Assembly: GCA_030248065.1 (NCBI GenBank)
Contig: JASAMV010007783.1
Location: 1-64,000 of the forward strand
Direction: 5' to 3'
Length of the DNA stretch: 64,000 nt
Origin: Rhynchonema sp. JSB1_4
Taxonomy: Eukaryota; Nematoda; Chromadorea; Monhysterida; Xyalidae
The notes under the pieces are model-generated. The model made no database searches. It saw nothing but the letters and a program-made list of their open reading frames with translations, and was not told where the DNA came from. Position numbers and translations under genes: made by a program. Positions 35,718-48,104 of the stretch are shown piece by piece. Position 1 is the first letter of the stretch, and every line of letters starts with the position of its first letter.

Positions 35718-35879
35718 ATCTACCTACTGTACTGGGGGCTACCCCCAAACCCCCCACCTCCAACAGTGCGGCCGATAATCCAAATCTCCAGCCTGGCCTG
35801 ATCGGTCGAAAGGCCCGGGCCGATTTTTTCATTCACAATCTTTTCCCTGCTTTCAGGTCAAATCTGTGCAAGGTAGAAC

Positions 35880-38800
35880 ATGGACAGCTCAAATAAATTA
35901 TCGCCGATTCGACGTTCATCATTGTCCTCTTCGATGCCTAAAATTGTGCGCATCATCAGGAGGCCAGGTACGTTACGAACCCCTGGTTGGTACAAACCGT
36001 CCGGCTCCGGCTGTTTGTTTGTGCAAATCCAAAGGCACAGGGCACCCAATTGTCTTGAAAAAGATGACGCTGGTGCCTGGTGCGTGTCCTCACAGATGTG
36101 ATGGGGCCAGAGGTGGGAATCGGGCCGGGTTACCTCGGCCCGCCCGGCCCGACGAGGTCCTGGGGTCGGCCTGACTAAAAAAAGTCGACCCGGCCCGGCC
36201 CGATTTTTTTCGGCCCGATTTTTTTCCTATCATATTTTGAAGAAAATTTCTTGGTGCAAAAATTACAGTTTTTTGTTTAAAAATACCTGAAAATTATAGA
36301 AGTCGGTCCTAAGCTGCTGAATCGCAAGAAATTTTGGCTAATTTACCGTAAAAAGTCACGATTTTTTATTGAAATTCGATGATGTCGGGCCTTTTCGGGC
36401 GGACCATCCCGGCCCGGCCCGGCCCGACATTCCGAAAAGCCGGCCCGATTCCCACCTCTGGATGGGGCCCTCCGCCTCCACCAACAAGAAGCTAATGTCC
36501 AAAAAATCACCACCAGCAGCAACAGCAGCCAAGCGGCGCGTGGTCGGTGGCACACGTCGTAGCGACGACGATGAAGACCGACTGACGTCGATGTTGCAAT
36601 CGAACTCGGCAAGTCCTCGTCGCGCGAGACCGACCAAGCATCCGGCTCGATTCTCACCCTCCCCGCCACCGGTGTCCGTATTCCAGTCAACAAGCCCCTC
36701 CACCTCAACATCTGGCACCATACATTCGCTGCGACCGAATCAGAAAAAGAAAAAGTTGCCCAGTGACTTCGCAGAGTTGACGCCGATTTCGGCTATTCGA
36801 GTCAAGGTTGAAGCCGTGGAATCGGATGGGGAAGACGATTATATTGTCAGGTCGAGGGAAACAACGCCGCCACCCCCACCAAAGTGTGTTTGGGATATTT
36901 ATTCAGTTTTGTTGCCTTACCTTTACGGCAACCTCACAGGGCTTACGCTGTCACTAATAAGCCCCAATCTATGCCTATCGCTTTTTGTGCCCTGAAATTT
37001 CATCTACTGTTAAAGCGGGAAACCGTATATCTCATGCTTGCTTTTTCTGCTACGCAGTTAGACTGTTTATGTCCACGGTCACAAAAACAACGATCAAACG
37101 AGACAAACCACGTTAAAACTGTCAGAATTTATCTTTGAAAAGTTGCTTTCAGGAACAAACGCGAGCTTGTGCCGACTTACGCTCACCCTTTTGATCATGA
37201 AAGGCAGTGAGACTGAGACAAGAACCAGCTCGCTGACAGATGAAACCTTTGTGAAACATTTCACACGTGGCTGTTGGTTGACGAGCTGGTTGGATTCCCC
37301 ACCAAATGTTCTGCCGTTGCCTGATCAAAAGGGGCAGCGTAAGTCGGCACAAGCTCGAGTTTGTTCCCGAAAGCAAATTTTTAAAAATTAATTCTCACAA
37401 CTTAAACGCATTTCATTTTGTTTGAACGTTGTTTTCGTGATCACGGATTATAGTGACATTTTATTGCGAAAGGCTGGATTCTGAGAGCATGCGATATCCG
37501 GTTGCCCGGTTTAACGAAATTCAACGTGTAAATTGCACCGTGGAAAAATGTATGGATTATCATTTTTTCTTAAAAATGCTTCATTACTTTTTTCGCTCAA
37601 ATTCTGCAGCAAAAAACAAATTTTGCAGAGTTGCCAAGAAGAAAGCCGAGGTGAAAAAAGAGAAACAAGCGCCCGTAGAAGAGAGACCTGATAGCGCGCG
37701 ACCGCACGGTCTAGATCTGCTGTTTCTCTTGCCACCAAAAGAGGTCCGAAAGGTCTTATTCCACGGAGAACTGAACTCGTCGGCCGAAATCAAGGAATGG
37801 GTGCGGGCGTACGGCGAACGCGAGAAAGTCCGTTGGATTGTGGCCACGTCGACAGCGAAGCGAGCTGGCCAGGTGCTCTTCTGTATGCGACACAAATGTG
37901 CGTTCAAAGGATGTCGGGTGTCGATCAGGTCGTCGATTAAAACGGACGGAAAGTGCACGATTACGTCGAAAGGTCAGAAATGCACGTGTTCCTGACTTGT
38001 GCAGCACCTAAGTGTGGCTTGAGTCTGCCGTTTTTACTGGCGCGGTGCCTTGAAGTTTCGTCGGTTTTTTTTTCAAATTCACATAAAGATATCGAAGTCT
38101 CACGTATTCGCCAATTTTTGCCTATCTAGAGCACGATACGAAAATTCCTGCTACGACGTATGGGTATGTCCAGTGAATGTTTAACCTCCCAAGCTCTGCC
38201 GCAGTTGGTTCACAACTTAGTGATCACATTGAACTTTGGTAAAGGAGTTCCCTGATGCTGCTAATTCGACCCGCTTCTCGGAGTCGGAACCAACTTACGC
38301 CGATCGAAATTTATGAAATCACCATCAGCGATCAGCACGCTTGTTGCCTTACCCCTTCAGGCACACACGACCATCCCGCCAACTGCGAGCCCGCGTGTCC
38401 GTGTGGTCGTGACCATGGTCATGTCGGACATGAAGTGCTGCGATTCGCCAATGCACTCGAATTTGAATTGTGGAAGGTGGATGTGGAACGCAAGCAGTAC
38501 GTCGGATATGCGATGAAGAAGAGTGACTTCTTCAGTACGGTATTTGCATTTCATTCGTTTGTTCATGTGCTATCATAATGGAGGTTTGAGTAGCAGGGAG
38601 TGAGCGGTGTTGCCGCGGTGGGTTCTGGTCTAACGTCTTGCCTGGACCAAAAAAACTACATGTTCAACTCAACTTCTTCAATCACCAATCGACGATTGCA
38701 GAGGACGGTTGTGTGACGCGTCGATTCTGCTGCAATCGATCGGGCAAGCACGTGTTCAAAGGTCGTGACCCGAACAACCGTCAACGTGCGCCCAAACCAG

Positions 38801-40427
38801 GCGTGACCGTACGATGTGGCTACTTTTGTCCGGCACAGATCAAGGCCACTTACCACCCCGACGGACAGGTCACCGCGTCGTGCAGTCTCGAGCACTCGCA
38901 TGAATTGACCGCTGATTTCCCCACTTATGTGAGTTGATTTGGCAGCGGTGAACGCAGTTGAGTCTTTCAATCTCAATTTTGGGATAACTATCTTTACCTA
39001 ACCTTTTCTGCTTGCATTCATGTCGTGACGTGATCCTATCTTTCTGAGATGGTTGCCATTTTGCGCTTAAAATCTTGAGCTCCCGGAGCTAAAAATACAA
39101 AAGCGGTCAATTTGGTTGCAGTTCAAGAAGACGCAACAACAAGCACTAAATGCCGCCTCGCAGTCTCATCAGCCGGATTTCGAAGAGCCATTAGATGTGG
39201 TCGGTGATGACGTCATGCCTGATGACATTGAAACATCACCGCTGGTGACCGACGAACAGCTGATTGTGCGCGAGGCGTTGTCGCAAGAACAGTTTGTGAG
39301 CGAGATGCAGGCCACCGCCAAGCTTGGATATGACATCCGGGAGGATGAGGATCCCGAACCACTGCCCTCAACGCCTTTCATCAAGGGATTCAGCAAGCAT
39401 AAAGGTACATCATTGTTACTGTTGTTTTCTGTGACGAAAATGTGCGATTATGTCATGTGAGTGAGGGTGTAAAACTGGTGATCGTTGGATCGCACTTTGA
39501 TAGACAGGTGAGGTGACGGGTAATTTTGACCAGCGTAAAGCTGTTCCATGACTGAGCTAATAAATCAAGCTTTTGCGCTGGTCGAAATTGTTGGTAAATC
39601 TTGAAATACGTATTCTTTCTTGGCTGAAGTTACATGACCAAGACGGGTCCCAGTTCCCAGCCGATCATCAAGTTTCACGCTGGACTGTTTGTGTTTTGTT
39701 GAGCAAACAATCAATGCATAAATTCGTTCGAAAAAATGGTTATTTCGCACAGGCACCCGTTCACAACTGTATCTGGAGAGCAGAGCCCGTCCTGGTTATT
39801 ATTACAAAATGCGCAGATCGGGTGGCAACATCGCTGGTCTGACGTATTTCTGTGAATTGTGTCACGGCAGGGCTCCTGTCGGCTCGCCTGGTTGGTGCAA
39901 CTGGCTTTTTATTTTGTGTTTGCAGATCTCTGTGAAACGGTGCTTCGCTTGAACATACGAAGATAACTGAAAGCAGCCATATTTACCTCCCGATGTGTGG
40001 CCAGACATGCCGGGCATTACTTGATTGCTTGCAGTGCAGTATGTGCAATGTTTTCATGCAGTCGTTTCGAGAATGTCCAACTGGTTAGTGCACTAACTAA
40101 TCGAGAATTTGGCTTGTAGGAGCTATACCCCCAACCAACTACATCACTGAGCCGTGGTGGTTGTAGATGAACCAATGAGTCAGCCGTTGGCGAATACGTG
40201 CAATTGCATTGTCCATTCCAGCGACGGGTCAGCACAAGGCAAGCATCGTGTCGATCTGGCATGTGCATCGCGATGGGTCGATGTTCCCCGGCCAGAAATC
40301 AATCGACGATGACCACAACGATCGATGTGTGCCAATGAGTTTCTTTGAAGTCGCTGCTGAACAACACGAATACACGGAAATGCTCAAACGAAGACTGATG
40401 AAACAAGAGATTCACCACGTCGCGTGA
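35880..40427 (+). CDS. Nuclear-type protein with two MULE/FLYWCH-like zinc-finger modules; exon 2 interrupted
   Basis: Exons 35,880-35,967; 36,096-36,883 (broken by the 36,108-36,460 element); 37,629-37,972; 38,361-38,534; 38,702-38,928; 39,122-39,404; 40,222-40,427. All phases match if the element and one target duplicate are ignored (~582 residues). The N-terminal third is Ser/Pro/Lys-rich. Module 1 spans exons 3-4 (CMRHKCAFKGCR ... THDHP). Module 2 in exon 5 (CNRSGKHVFKG ... CPAQIKATYHPDG ... SLEHSHEL) matches the CNRSG / CPAxIK / HxH pattern of WRKY-GCM-type fingers in MULE transposase N-termini and CARF-like factors. The C-terminal part is acidic. A DNA-binding role is inferred. A ctttcag acceptor just upstream of the ATG could be a trans-splice site. 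The exon 2 donor is uncertain (36,884 or 36,851). Confidence 0.7.
36108..36460. mobile_element. hAT-type element inserted in a coding exon, TSD GATGGGGC
   Basis: CAGAGGTGGGAATCGGGCCG at the left and CGGCCCGATTCCCACCTCTG at the right, with perfect 8-bp GATGGGGC at 36,100-36,107 and 36,461-36,468. It sits 12 bp inside exon 2 of the zinc-finger gene. Element plus one duplicate adds 361 bp, which is not a multiple of three, so it breaks the frame unless spliced out or bypassed. Confidence 0.92.
37014..37510. mobile_element. TTAA-flanked foldback element
   Basis: Inverted ends (AGCGGGAAACCGTATATC... and ...GATATCCGGTTGCCCGGT) are flanked by TTAA on both sides (37,010-37,013 and 37,511-37,514). 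An inner hairpin carries GAACAAACGCGAGCTTGTGC and its inverse. It lies in intron 2 of the zinc-finger gene. The TTAA target recalls piggyBac-type insertion; no transposase is encoded. Confidence 0.82.
39519..39590. repeat. TTTTGACCAGCG / CGCTGGTCGAAA inverted repeat
   Basis: Same ends as the short repeat at 694-757, located in intron 6 of the zinc-finger gene. The arms are about 14 bp, with a loop of ~45 bp. Confidence 0.5.
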
Positions 40428-40819
40428 ATGTACGAATATTTGGAAATTAATTGTCTGTTACCAACTATAACATAGCCATACACACTATTCATGTTCACCT
40501 TGGTAGGCAACATCATTTAGTCGTCCATGTTTTGTGCCGTTTCTGCCGTTTTTTGTTGGTTGAAGTGAGTCATTCAACGTACCACTAGGCATGTATTTTT
40601 CGCCAGCTACTGCTGTGCTGTGCTCTGCCGTCTTGTATTTTCCATATCACTTTCTCTGTGGAATGATAAACTGTCGATTGCATTATCGCTTGAATGGGTG
40701 TTTGGTTATGCCTGCTGGTGGGGTTTACATGCTCCCTAACATATTTCATTCTGCCGTTTCACTAACTTATGATGTACTAATCCATATTTTCATTCATCCT
40801 CTTTCTAGAATTCACAATT

Positions 40820-43574
40820 ATGGCTGCTGTTCCAATGATACCTTCGAATAATGCACAATGCTCAGCCACACAAAGTGCCGAGAAACAGCTTGATGATCTT
40901 CCAACCGAAAAACTGCAACAAATATTATTATGGCTTGATGCCAAAGTGCTGGTGAAAATCTGCGCCCTGGTTTGCCAACGGTGGAATGGACTAATCAGTG
41001 GAAAGGGGTGTGTCAGTTGGATTCTTTGAGCTTGTCATGATATTTTTCGAGCTCATGTCCAGGTTCTGGGCCGAGTACTGTGCTGATCGAAATATCCTGC
41101 TGCCGCCAAAACGATTCTGGGATGTTCCGTCGCACGAATTGAATTTCGCAAAGATCGCCGTTTATCGTCCGTTTGGGCGCAATTTGTTGCGAAATCCGTG
41201 TTTTGAACAGGTTGGCTTGTGTCGTTGCTGTTATGAGTCATGATGTGTGTGGTCCAACTACAGGACGGCATAAAATTTGATGCTCTGCTCCGTCATGTGA
41301 TTCTTTTTAATTTGGTACATGATTTGCTGATACCAGCACGCCACCAACTTCGAGTCGTTTTGTTTGTTTTATTGCTCTCCAATGACGCGTACCGTAAAAC
41401 TATGCAGGTAATGTTACGTAAATAAAAAAATTAGTTACAACACTGGTAGTAACAAAGCCACAGCAAACGAAAGCTACATGAAGCGCCAAGGAGTAGGGAT
41501 CGGTATCGGGGGCTATGCCGATACCCTATACGTGATAGCCGATACCCGATAGTTCATAAAAAGCCAATACCCGATATTTCGAAAATAACCCGATAACGCC
41601 AAAACCCCCACAAAAACGCCGTTTTTATAGCAAAAGTGAGGTTTTCGCGCTTGGTTTTTTTAGATAACCATTAAGTACGCGCGCAAACGGTTTTTATAAT
41701 AAAAATATTACTCTGTTGTTGTGTCATGCAACGTGAAAAGAGCACCCACGTACATTTTAAAAAATTTTAGTTCATAGAACAGTGAGCATCTGGAGAGATG
41801 TTTCTGAGAAAGCGGTTTCAATCGCGAAAAGTGTAATACCCGATACCTAGGAAAACATGCCGATACCCGATACTTTTTTGGGTGCCGATAACCGATACCT
41901 TCCGATCCCTACCAAGGAGAGAGAAAGGTCACGGGGTTCAAACGCCGCCGCGCCCGGATGTGGTCATACGGGACGGATATGGCGATATCTCGGTCGATAT
42001 GCATTCACATCAGCCTGTGGACGCCAGCCGCGTCGCTAAGTGGGTGGTACACGGGTGACGGACAATCATCAACACACCATCTGTTCGAGACTGTTGACAA
42101 TATGTCCTCCGAGCCCGGTATTGCTGGTTGACGCAGCAAGGATTAAATGGCACGTCCTGTGATCTGTCCTGGTGTCCGTGATCTTTCTCTCTTCTCAGTT
42201 TGCAAAATATGCCATGCAGAATTTGCGCTGGTCAAAATTGGTAGGATTATAAATCTCGGGCAATATTTTCAATTCAAAAGGTTCAAGTCACCGAGCGATG
42301 CCTCACCAAGTTTGATCCTGAATACCAATCAAAGACTCTCATATGGTGTGATCACTCGCGCCTCATGTGATGTCACTTCAGTGCACCATTCTTACATTTC
42401 CAATGTATCCTTCGGGTTTACGCAGGAGCACGATGGTTGGATCATTGGTGATGATGAAGATGACAACGATACCAGTCGCGATTTTGTGATCGAAAGTCCC
42501 CCGGTCGGCTGTGCCCGTCATCCCACGGCCACGCATTGCTTTGTGACCACCTATTATTGGTGTACCAAACGTCAACTGATCGACCTGGCTGCTATCGGCG
42601 TTGAGGTTTGTGCAATCCAATCGTGTATATTTTCCTTTCAGTTTTGTCGATAGCCTTACGACACTGTAGTCAAGTAGTTGGGGAGAGGGTATCTGGGTGG
42701 TGCCTGCCTTGCATAATTTTCATTCGTTTTGTTTGCCGTTTGGATCACAACCCACCTCAAGTGAGACATCCCTTTTGTCCGTGCGGGTGCTAGGTCACTG
42801 TTGCACTGTCCCTTTCTTCAGGCCTGGTTGATGGACACGGTCAGGCCCACCATCCGTTACAGCGAGGACACAGCGGCCCGGGGTGATTGTGCGAGCACAT
42901 ATGAACTTCAAGTGCAACTGTTGGACCAAGAAAAGGAGACGAAGGACACGTAAGTCGTGCTGTTAACGCAGGCTTGAAAAGGGAGAAAGCTCGGGAAAGG
43001 TGGGGAAAATGTTTTCCAAACAGGAAAATGCACTTCTTCGCGTGCTATTTTGGCCTCTCGCCCGCACAACAATATCATTGGATTGAACATGCCCACATGG
43101 CGGAAGTGGCGGACAATCATCAACACACCATCTGTTCTGGACTGTTCACAACATTGACTGATGCCAATATGCCCTCTAAGCCCGGCATTGCCGTTTGACG
43201 TGAACGAGGATTAATGCATAATTTTCAGTTTCTGTGAACATGTCCTGTCATCTGTCCTGATGTCCGTGATCTCTTTCTCTCTCCTTGGCCAACATGACCA
43301 CACGAACATGGCATTGTAAATGCTTTCGTTGATTTGAGTTTGCAGTTTGTGATATTTCAGGCGTGAACACGAACGCAGCGTGCCTCAGTGGGGCGATCAG
43401 TCAATCCCGTGGGCTGAACAGCCGTGGACAACGATCGCCGGAGAAATCTCCGACTACGACCCAGGCGTGCGTTACATTCAATTTGAATCCCGAGGCAAAG
43501 ACGACCAATTCTGGGCTGGTTACTACGGGTCGAAAATGACGAACGCAAAGTTGGAATTGGTGTTTAACAGATAA
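40820..43574 (+). CDS. F-box protein with FBA (sugar-binding type) domain, copy 1
   Basis: Exons 40,820-41,007; 41,063-41,210; 42,426-42,605; 42,822-42,949; 43,361-43,574 join in frame (285 residues). Residues ~25-62 form an F-box (LDDLPTEKLQQILLWLDAK ... LVCQRW), which would bind Skp1 in an SCF ubiquitin ligase. The rest matches the FBXO2/6/44 FBA domain: NLLRNPCFEQ, YYWCTKRQLIDLAAIG, GDCASTYELQVQL, SDYDPGVRYIQFESRGKD and FWAGYYGSKMTN. Mammalian FBA proteins recognise N-glycans in ER quality control; the Y-W-K chitobiose-contact triplet (from memory) reads F-W-A here, so glycan binding is uncertain. Intron 2 carries a hAT element. First of three tandem copies. Confidence 0.85.
41494..41911. 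mobile_element. hAT-type MITE, TSD CCAAGGAG
   Basis: TAGGGATCGGTATCGG at the left and CCGATACCTTCCGATCCCTA at the right, with CCAAGGAG at 41,486-41,493 and 41,912-41,919. The interior is built of CCGATACCC words. It is inserted in intron 2 of the first F-box/FBA gene. Confidence 0.9.
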
Positions 43575-43763
43575 TTGGTGAGTTTAGTGATGATGAGATC
43601 TATGCAGGTTACTATCTGACCATTTATTGGTGCAACTTATTGCCTTTATCAATGTGCTTCATACCGTTTTGGGTGCAACTGCGAGCCCATGATGTGTTCA
43701 CTTTCCCGTTATTTAGTTCTGCTGTCGTAAAAACAAATGTTCAGATTCTGAATAGCATTGGAC

Positions 43764-44248
43764 CAAATTCTCGAAAGTGCACCGCCACCGGGGGTGGTTG
43801 CGCCACTGCGCCCCCAAGACACAATGAATAATGACAACTTCCAGCTGGCTGACCTCAATTCGTTGCGTGCTTATACTCTGACAATAATCTTGGGAGAAAC
43901 TTTTCAAACGCGTTGCCTGATCCGCAAAGTGCATTATGCGTTTGTTAGCTGCAGCGATCGCGTGACTGCCAGCCGCTCAACACACAAGTCTAACGTTGTA
44001 ATTTGCGAAATCCTGCGAAACTCAGCTGGCTGCGCGAGCTGCGTGTGCTCTACGGATCAGGCAGCGCGTTTGAAATGTTTCTCCCAAAAGTATTGTCAGA
44101 GTATATACGAACAGCAGCGTTTTTGACGCACGCATGTTTTGGGAATAAAAGGGAATTTACGCACCGAGGTGGAGAGCGCTAGATATGTCAAATACACTGT
44201 TGCGTAAGTGTACCCACCCCCGGTGGTGGTGGCGCTTTCGAGAATTTG
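43764..44248. repeat. Foldback element with CAAATTCTCGAAAG ends
   Basis: The left arm (caaattctcgaaagtgcacc) and inverted right arm (ggcgctttcgagaatttg) continue into matching CCGGGGGTGG blocks and inverted ctctgacaataatcttgggag-like segments. No clear target duplication. It directly neighbours the TTAA element at 44,289. Confidence 0.7.
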
Positions 44249-44288
44249 AGCCGTTGGGCGCTTCTTCATGACAATCACGTTCCATTAA

Positions 44289-46552
44289 ACCGGGCAACTG
44301 GATATCGCATGCTCTCAGAATCCGGCTGTTCACAATAAAATGTCACTGTATATAATCTGTGATCACAAAAACAACGTTCAAACAAGGTAAAACACGTTAA
44401 AATTGTCACAATTAATTTTTAAAATTTTGTTTTCAGGAACAAACTCGAGCCTGTGCCGACTTACGCTCACCCTTTTGATCAGGCAACAGCAGAACATTTA
44501 GTAGGGAATCCAACCAGCTCAACTGCCAACACCCACGTGCGAAATGTTTCACAACGTGTGATTTCTCAGCGCACTGTTTCTTGTCACGATGTCTGCTGTG
44601 TTTCGTAGTAGCATTTGCCTGATCAAAAGGGCGAGCGGAAGTTGGCACAAGCTCGCGTCTGTTCCTGAAAGCAATTTTTTAAGCGTTAATTGTGATAGTT
44701 TTACCGTGTTTTATCTCGTTTGATTGATGTTTTTGTGATCATTAAAGGGTCTCCGCCATATATATGTGACCACAACCAATCTCATTGAAACTTGGCACGG
44801 TAACTGGGCTTGGTCCAAAACACTCACGGCCAAGAAAATTTTTTCCCATATCAGCACCCTGTCTGAGCCCGGAGGGCTGAAAGGTAAAAAATTGTGACCC
44901 TATCTCCGCACCTTGAAATTAAAATACCGATCTGTTTCGCATTTTCTTTGTGTGCCGTTTGATCACAAATGTTTTATAAACGCCTTGGCTTTAATTTAGG
45001 ACCATATTCATTTTTTTGGTACTACCACAGCTCGCGCTATTTTTCCACAACCACGTACATTTCAGAAAAAAGATTTTCCGTTGTATTTTTCGGCCATATA
45101 GAGAACGCACAGAGCTTTACTATAAAGCAGGTAAAAAGCCCATTTATCACACTATACAAGCGATCCAAGACCGATTTTCCATCGCTGCTAAGTTTCGACA
45201 AAAGCTCGCTCAACTGTGGTGAGCCTCAGCTTTTTTGCGTTTTTCTGGGGACCCAGGGCACGCTTCTGTGACATATTTTCCTATTTTAATAACAATGTAC
45301 CGAGCTGACATATGGCACGCCAGATAGTAAAAATATAATTGTTGTTAATTATGTGCAAATCTATGTTGGTTCGTCTGCATCCTTGGAGGTACGAGCAACA
45401 AATGAATTTACACAAAATTCATAATTTTACCAAATTTTCGCTTCCGTCATATTTATAGCCTACCCACAGTTGTGATGGACGTGTGATATTTATTGTCCGA
45501 TGAAGCTCCAATGTTATTGTTGTTGATCGATCAAAATCCAAGATTGTAGCTCTAACGTATCTTGGGCAGAAGTCGTTCAATTGAAGGCACCGCAGGTCGC
45601 TGGTCCGGTTATAAGGCCGGTTGCAGTTCCAAGTCCAACGCATGGACCTCAATGAACACGATTTTTTAAGTTACGTTAGAGCTAGAATTTTGGAATTTGA
45701 TCGATGAACAACAATAGCATTAGGGCTTCATAGGACAGTAAATATCACACTTCCATCACAACTGTGGGTAGGCTATAAATATGTTGGAAGCGAAAATTTG
45801 CTAAAATTACGAATTTTGTGTAAAATTCATTTGTTGCTCGTACCTCCAAGGATGCGGATGAACCAACATTGATTTGCGCATAATTAACAACAATTATATT
45901 TTTACTATCTGGCGTGCTATACAGTATGTCACCTCGGTACATTGTTGTTAAAATAGGAAAATATGACACAGAAGTGTGTCTTGGGTCCCCAGAAAAAGGC
46001 AAAAAAGCTGAGGCTCAACACAGTTGAGCGAGCTTTTGTCGAAACTTAGCAGCGATGGAAAATCGGTCTTGGATCGCTTGTATAGTGTGATAAATGGGCA
46101 TTTTTACCTGCTTTATAGTAAAGCTCTGTGCGCTCTCTATATGGCCGAAAAATACAACGGAAAAAGTTTTTTCTGAAATGTACGTGGTTTTGGAAAAATA
46201 GCGCGAGCTGTGGTTGGGCCAAAACGGTGAATATGGTCCTAAATCGGAGCCAAAGCTTTCATGAAACATTTGCGACCAAACGGCACACAAAGAACATGCG
46301 AAACAGATCGGTATTTTAATTTCAAGGTGCGGAGGTATGGTCAAAACTTTTTACCTTTCAGCCCTCCGGGCTCAGACAAGAAGCTTATATAAAAAAAATT
46401 TCTTGGCCGTGAGTGTTTTGGACCAAGCCCAGTTACCGTGCTAAGTTTCATTGAGATTGGTTTTGGTCGCATATATATGGCGGAGACCCTTTAAGCAGAT
46501 ATAACCAAATTTCATAGTAAAAAAGCAAGCATGAGATATCCGGTGTCCCGCT
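44289..46552. mobile_element. TTAA-flanked foldback element with a second one nested inside
   Basis: Ends ACCGGGCAACTGGATATCGC and GATATCCGGTGTCCCGCT, with TTAA at 44,285-44,288 and 46,553-46,556; same family as 37,014-37,510. Its right arm is interrupted by the complete element 44,746-46,490. Confidence 0.78.
44746..46490. mobile_element. Nested TTAA-flanked palindrome, AGGGTCTCCGCC family
   Basis: AGGGTCTCCGCCATATATAT and its inverse end the element, with TTAA at 44,742-44,745 and 46,491-46,494. The two ~850-bp arms are inverted copies with a dyad near 45,620, diverged by substitutions. The same family occurs at 57,786-61,310. Frames inside are not conserved between arms. Confidence 0.85.
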
Positions 46553-47349
46553 TTAAGACAGGCACGGTTATGCGAGTGTTTTTTGCTATTTATTGACATT
46601 CGCTTTTTTCTTCTGTGTTTCTTTCTGGCACAATAATTCTTGCGATTTCGACATTCCCGCGTGATTTCGTTATCATTCAATGAGGATGGTGATTCTCGTT
46701 TCTGAGTTATTCCGTTTTGGTGCTGTTCCATCTTTTGAAATGCAAAAATTAATTCAATTTTTACGGATAAAATTGCCAAAAAGAACAATCGAGATTCGAC
46801 CTCCATTAACGGGTTTCTCATGTCCCGCAGAAATGCTGTCTGATCTCGCTGCCTCGTTTTTATCAGAATTCGTACCAATTTTCTTGAAGTTCACAGAACG
46901 TACCATCGCCAAATACCATTATCATGGGTAATGTGACGGCCAAGCGAATGAGGTTCACAGTGCCCGATCCATTTGAAAACCTCCCAGTTGAATTGCTACA
47001 AGAAATTTTGTTCAACTTAGCTGAAGCTGTTGCCCTCGTTCAATACAGGCTGGTGTCAAGCGTTGGGATGCAGTGATCCATTCAAAAGGGTGTGTTGCTT
47101 GACTGTATTTTTTCGTGTCATGGAAATTTTCTGCCACGAGTGCTAATCTCCATCTGGTATCTCTATTTAGGTTCTGGTCGGAGTACTGCATCCATTTCGG
47201 TGTCACGCTGCGCCACAACGATTCTGGGCAGCCGAGTCACTGGCCAAGATCGCCGTCCATTGTCCGTTCGATCGCAATCTGCTGCAAAATCCCTGTTTGG
47301 ATCAGGTTCGCGTTTTATCTGCGGCGGACGGGCAATTTAGCAAAGCCTG

Positions 47350-47572
47350 TTTGAGCAAGACCACTTTGAGCAAGTGAAAAAGAGCAGCGCCCAAAAGAGC
47401 AGAACCTGAAAACGAATTGGCCTAAGCCTATGCTCACACACAAAACTAAGCCGAAGTGTAAGCCTAAGCCTGATACCAAAATCACCCTGAACCTAAGCCA
47501 ATGGAACAAAATAAAAGCTATGCTCTTTTGGCTCTGCTGTTTTTCACTTGCTCAAAGTGGTCTTGCCCAAAC
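47350..47572. repeat. Foldback element with TTGAGCAAGACCACTTTGAG arms
   Basis: Arms of ~50 bp (47,350-47,400 and 47,521-47,572) flank a ~120-bp loop rich in GCCTAA words. It sits in intron 2 of the F-box/FBA pseudogene. Confidence 0.7.
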
Positions 47573-48020
47573 CTGCTGTGTCCAATCGCCCGCCACATTA
47601 TCTGCAGATTCGTAATGCTGTTTTGTATCGTCGGGTATGTTTTTCAGGATGCATTCAGCTGGGAAGACAACGACGAGGATTTTGCTATTGAGCCGCCTCC
47701 GATCGGTTGTGCACCGCATCCAACACGTTGCTTTGCGACCACCCACAATTGGTGCACCAAATGGCAAGGATTAATTTGGCCGCAATCGGCGTTGACGTTG
47801 GTTGTCGTTTCACTCGTCTACTTTTTACAAAAAAATGGTGATATAAATTTTTTAAAATTTCATTTCAGCCTTGGTTGATGGACGCAGCCAAGCCGATCGT
47901 CCGTTACAGTGAGGACACAGCGGCCAGAGGCGACTGTGCCAGTACGTACCAACTGGAGGTGCAATTGGTGGAGAAACAGACCGTGCTAAACAAGTAAGCT
48001 GGTGGCGCTGGTTTTGTGAG

Positions 48021-48104
48021 CAGTGGTGTAGTTGACCGGGGGGCTCAAGGTGGCCTAACCCCCTTTCCTAGCTAACTCGAGCCAGCTGACCAGCTACATT
48101 ACTG
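48021..48104. mobile_element. 84-bp hAT-type MITE, TSD TTTGTGAG
   Basis: CAGTGGTGTAGTTGACC and GGTCAGCTACATTACTG ends, with TTTGTGAG at 48,013-48,020 and 48,105-48,112. It is a deletion derivative of the family at 15,316 and 35,316, in intron 4 of the pseudogene. Confidence 0.88.
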
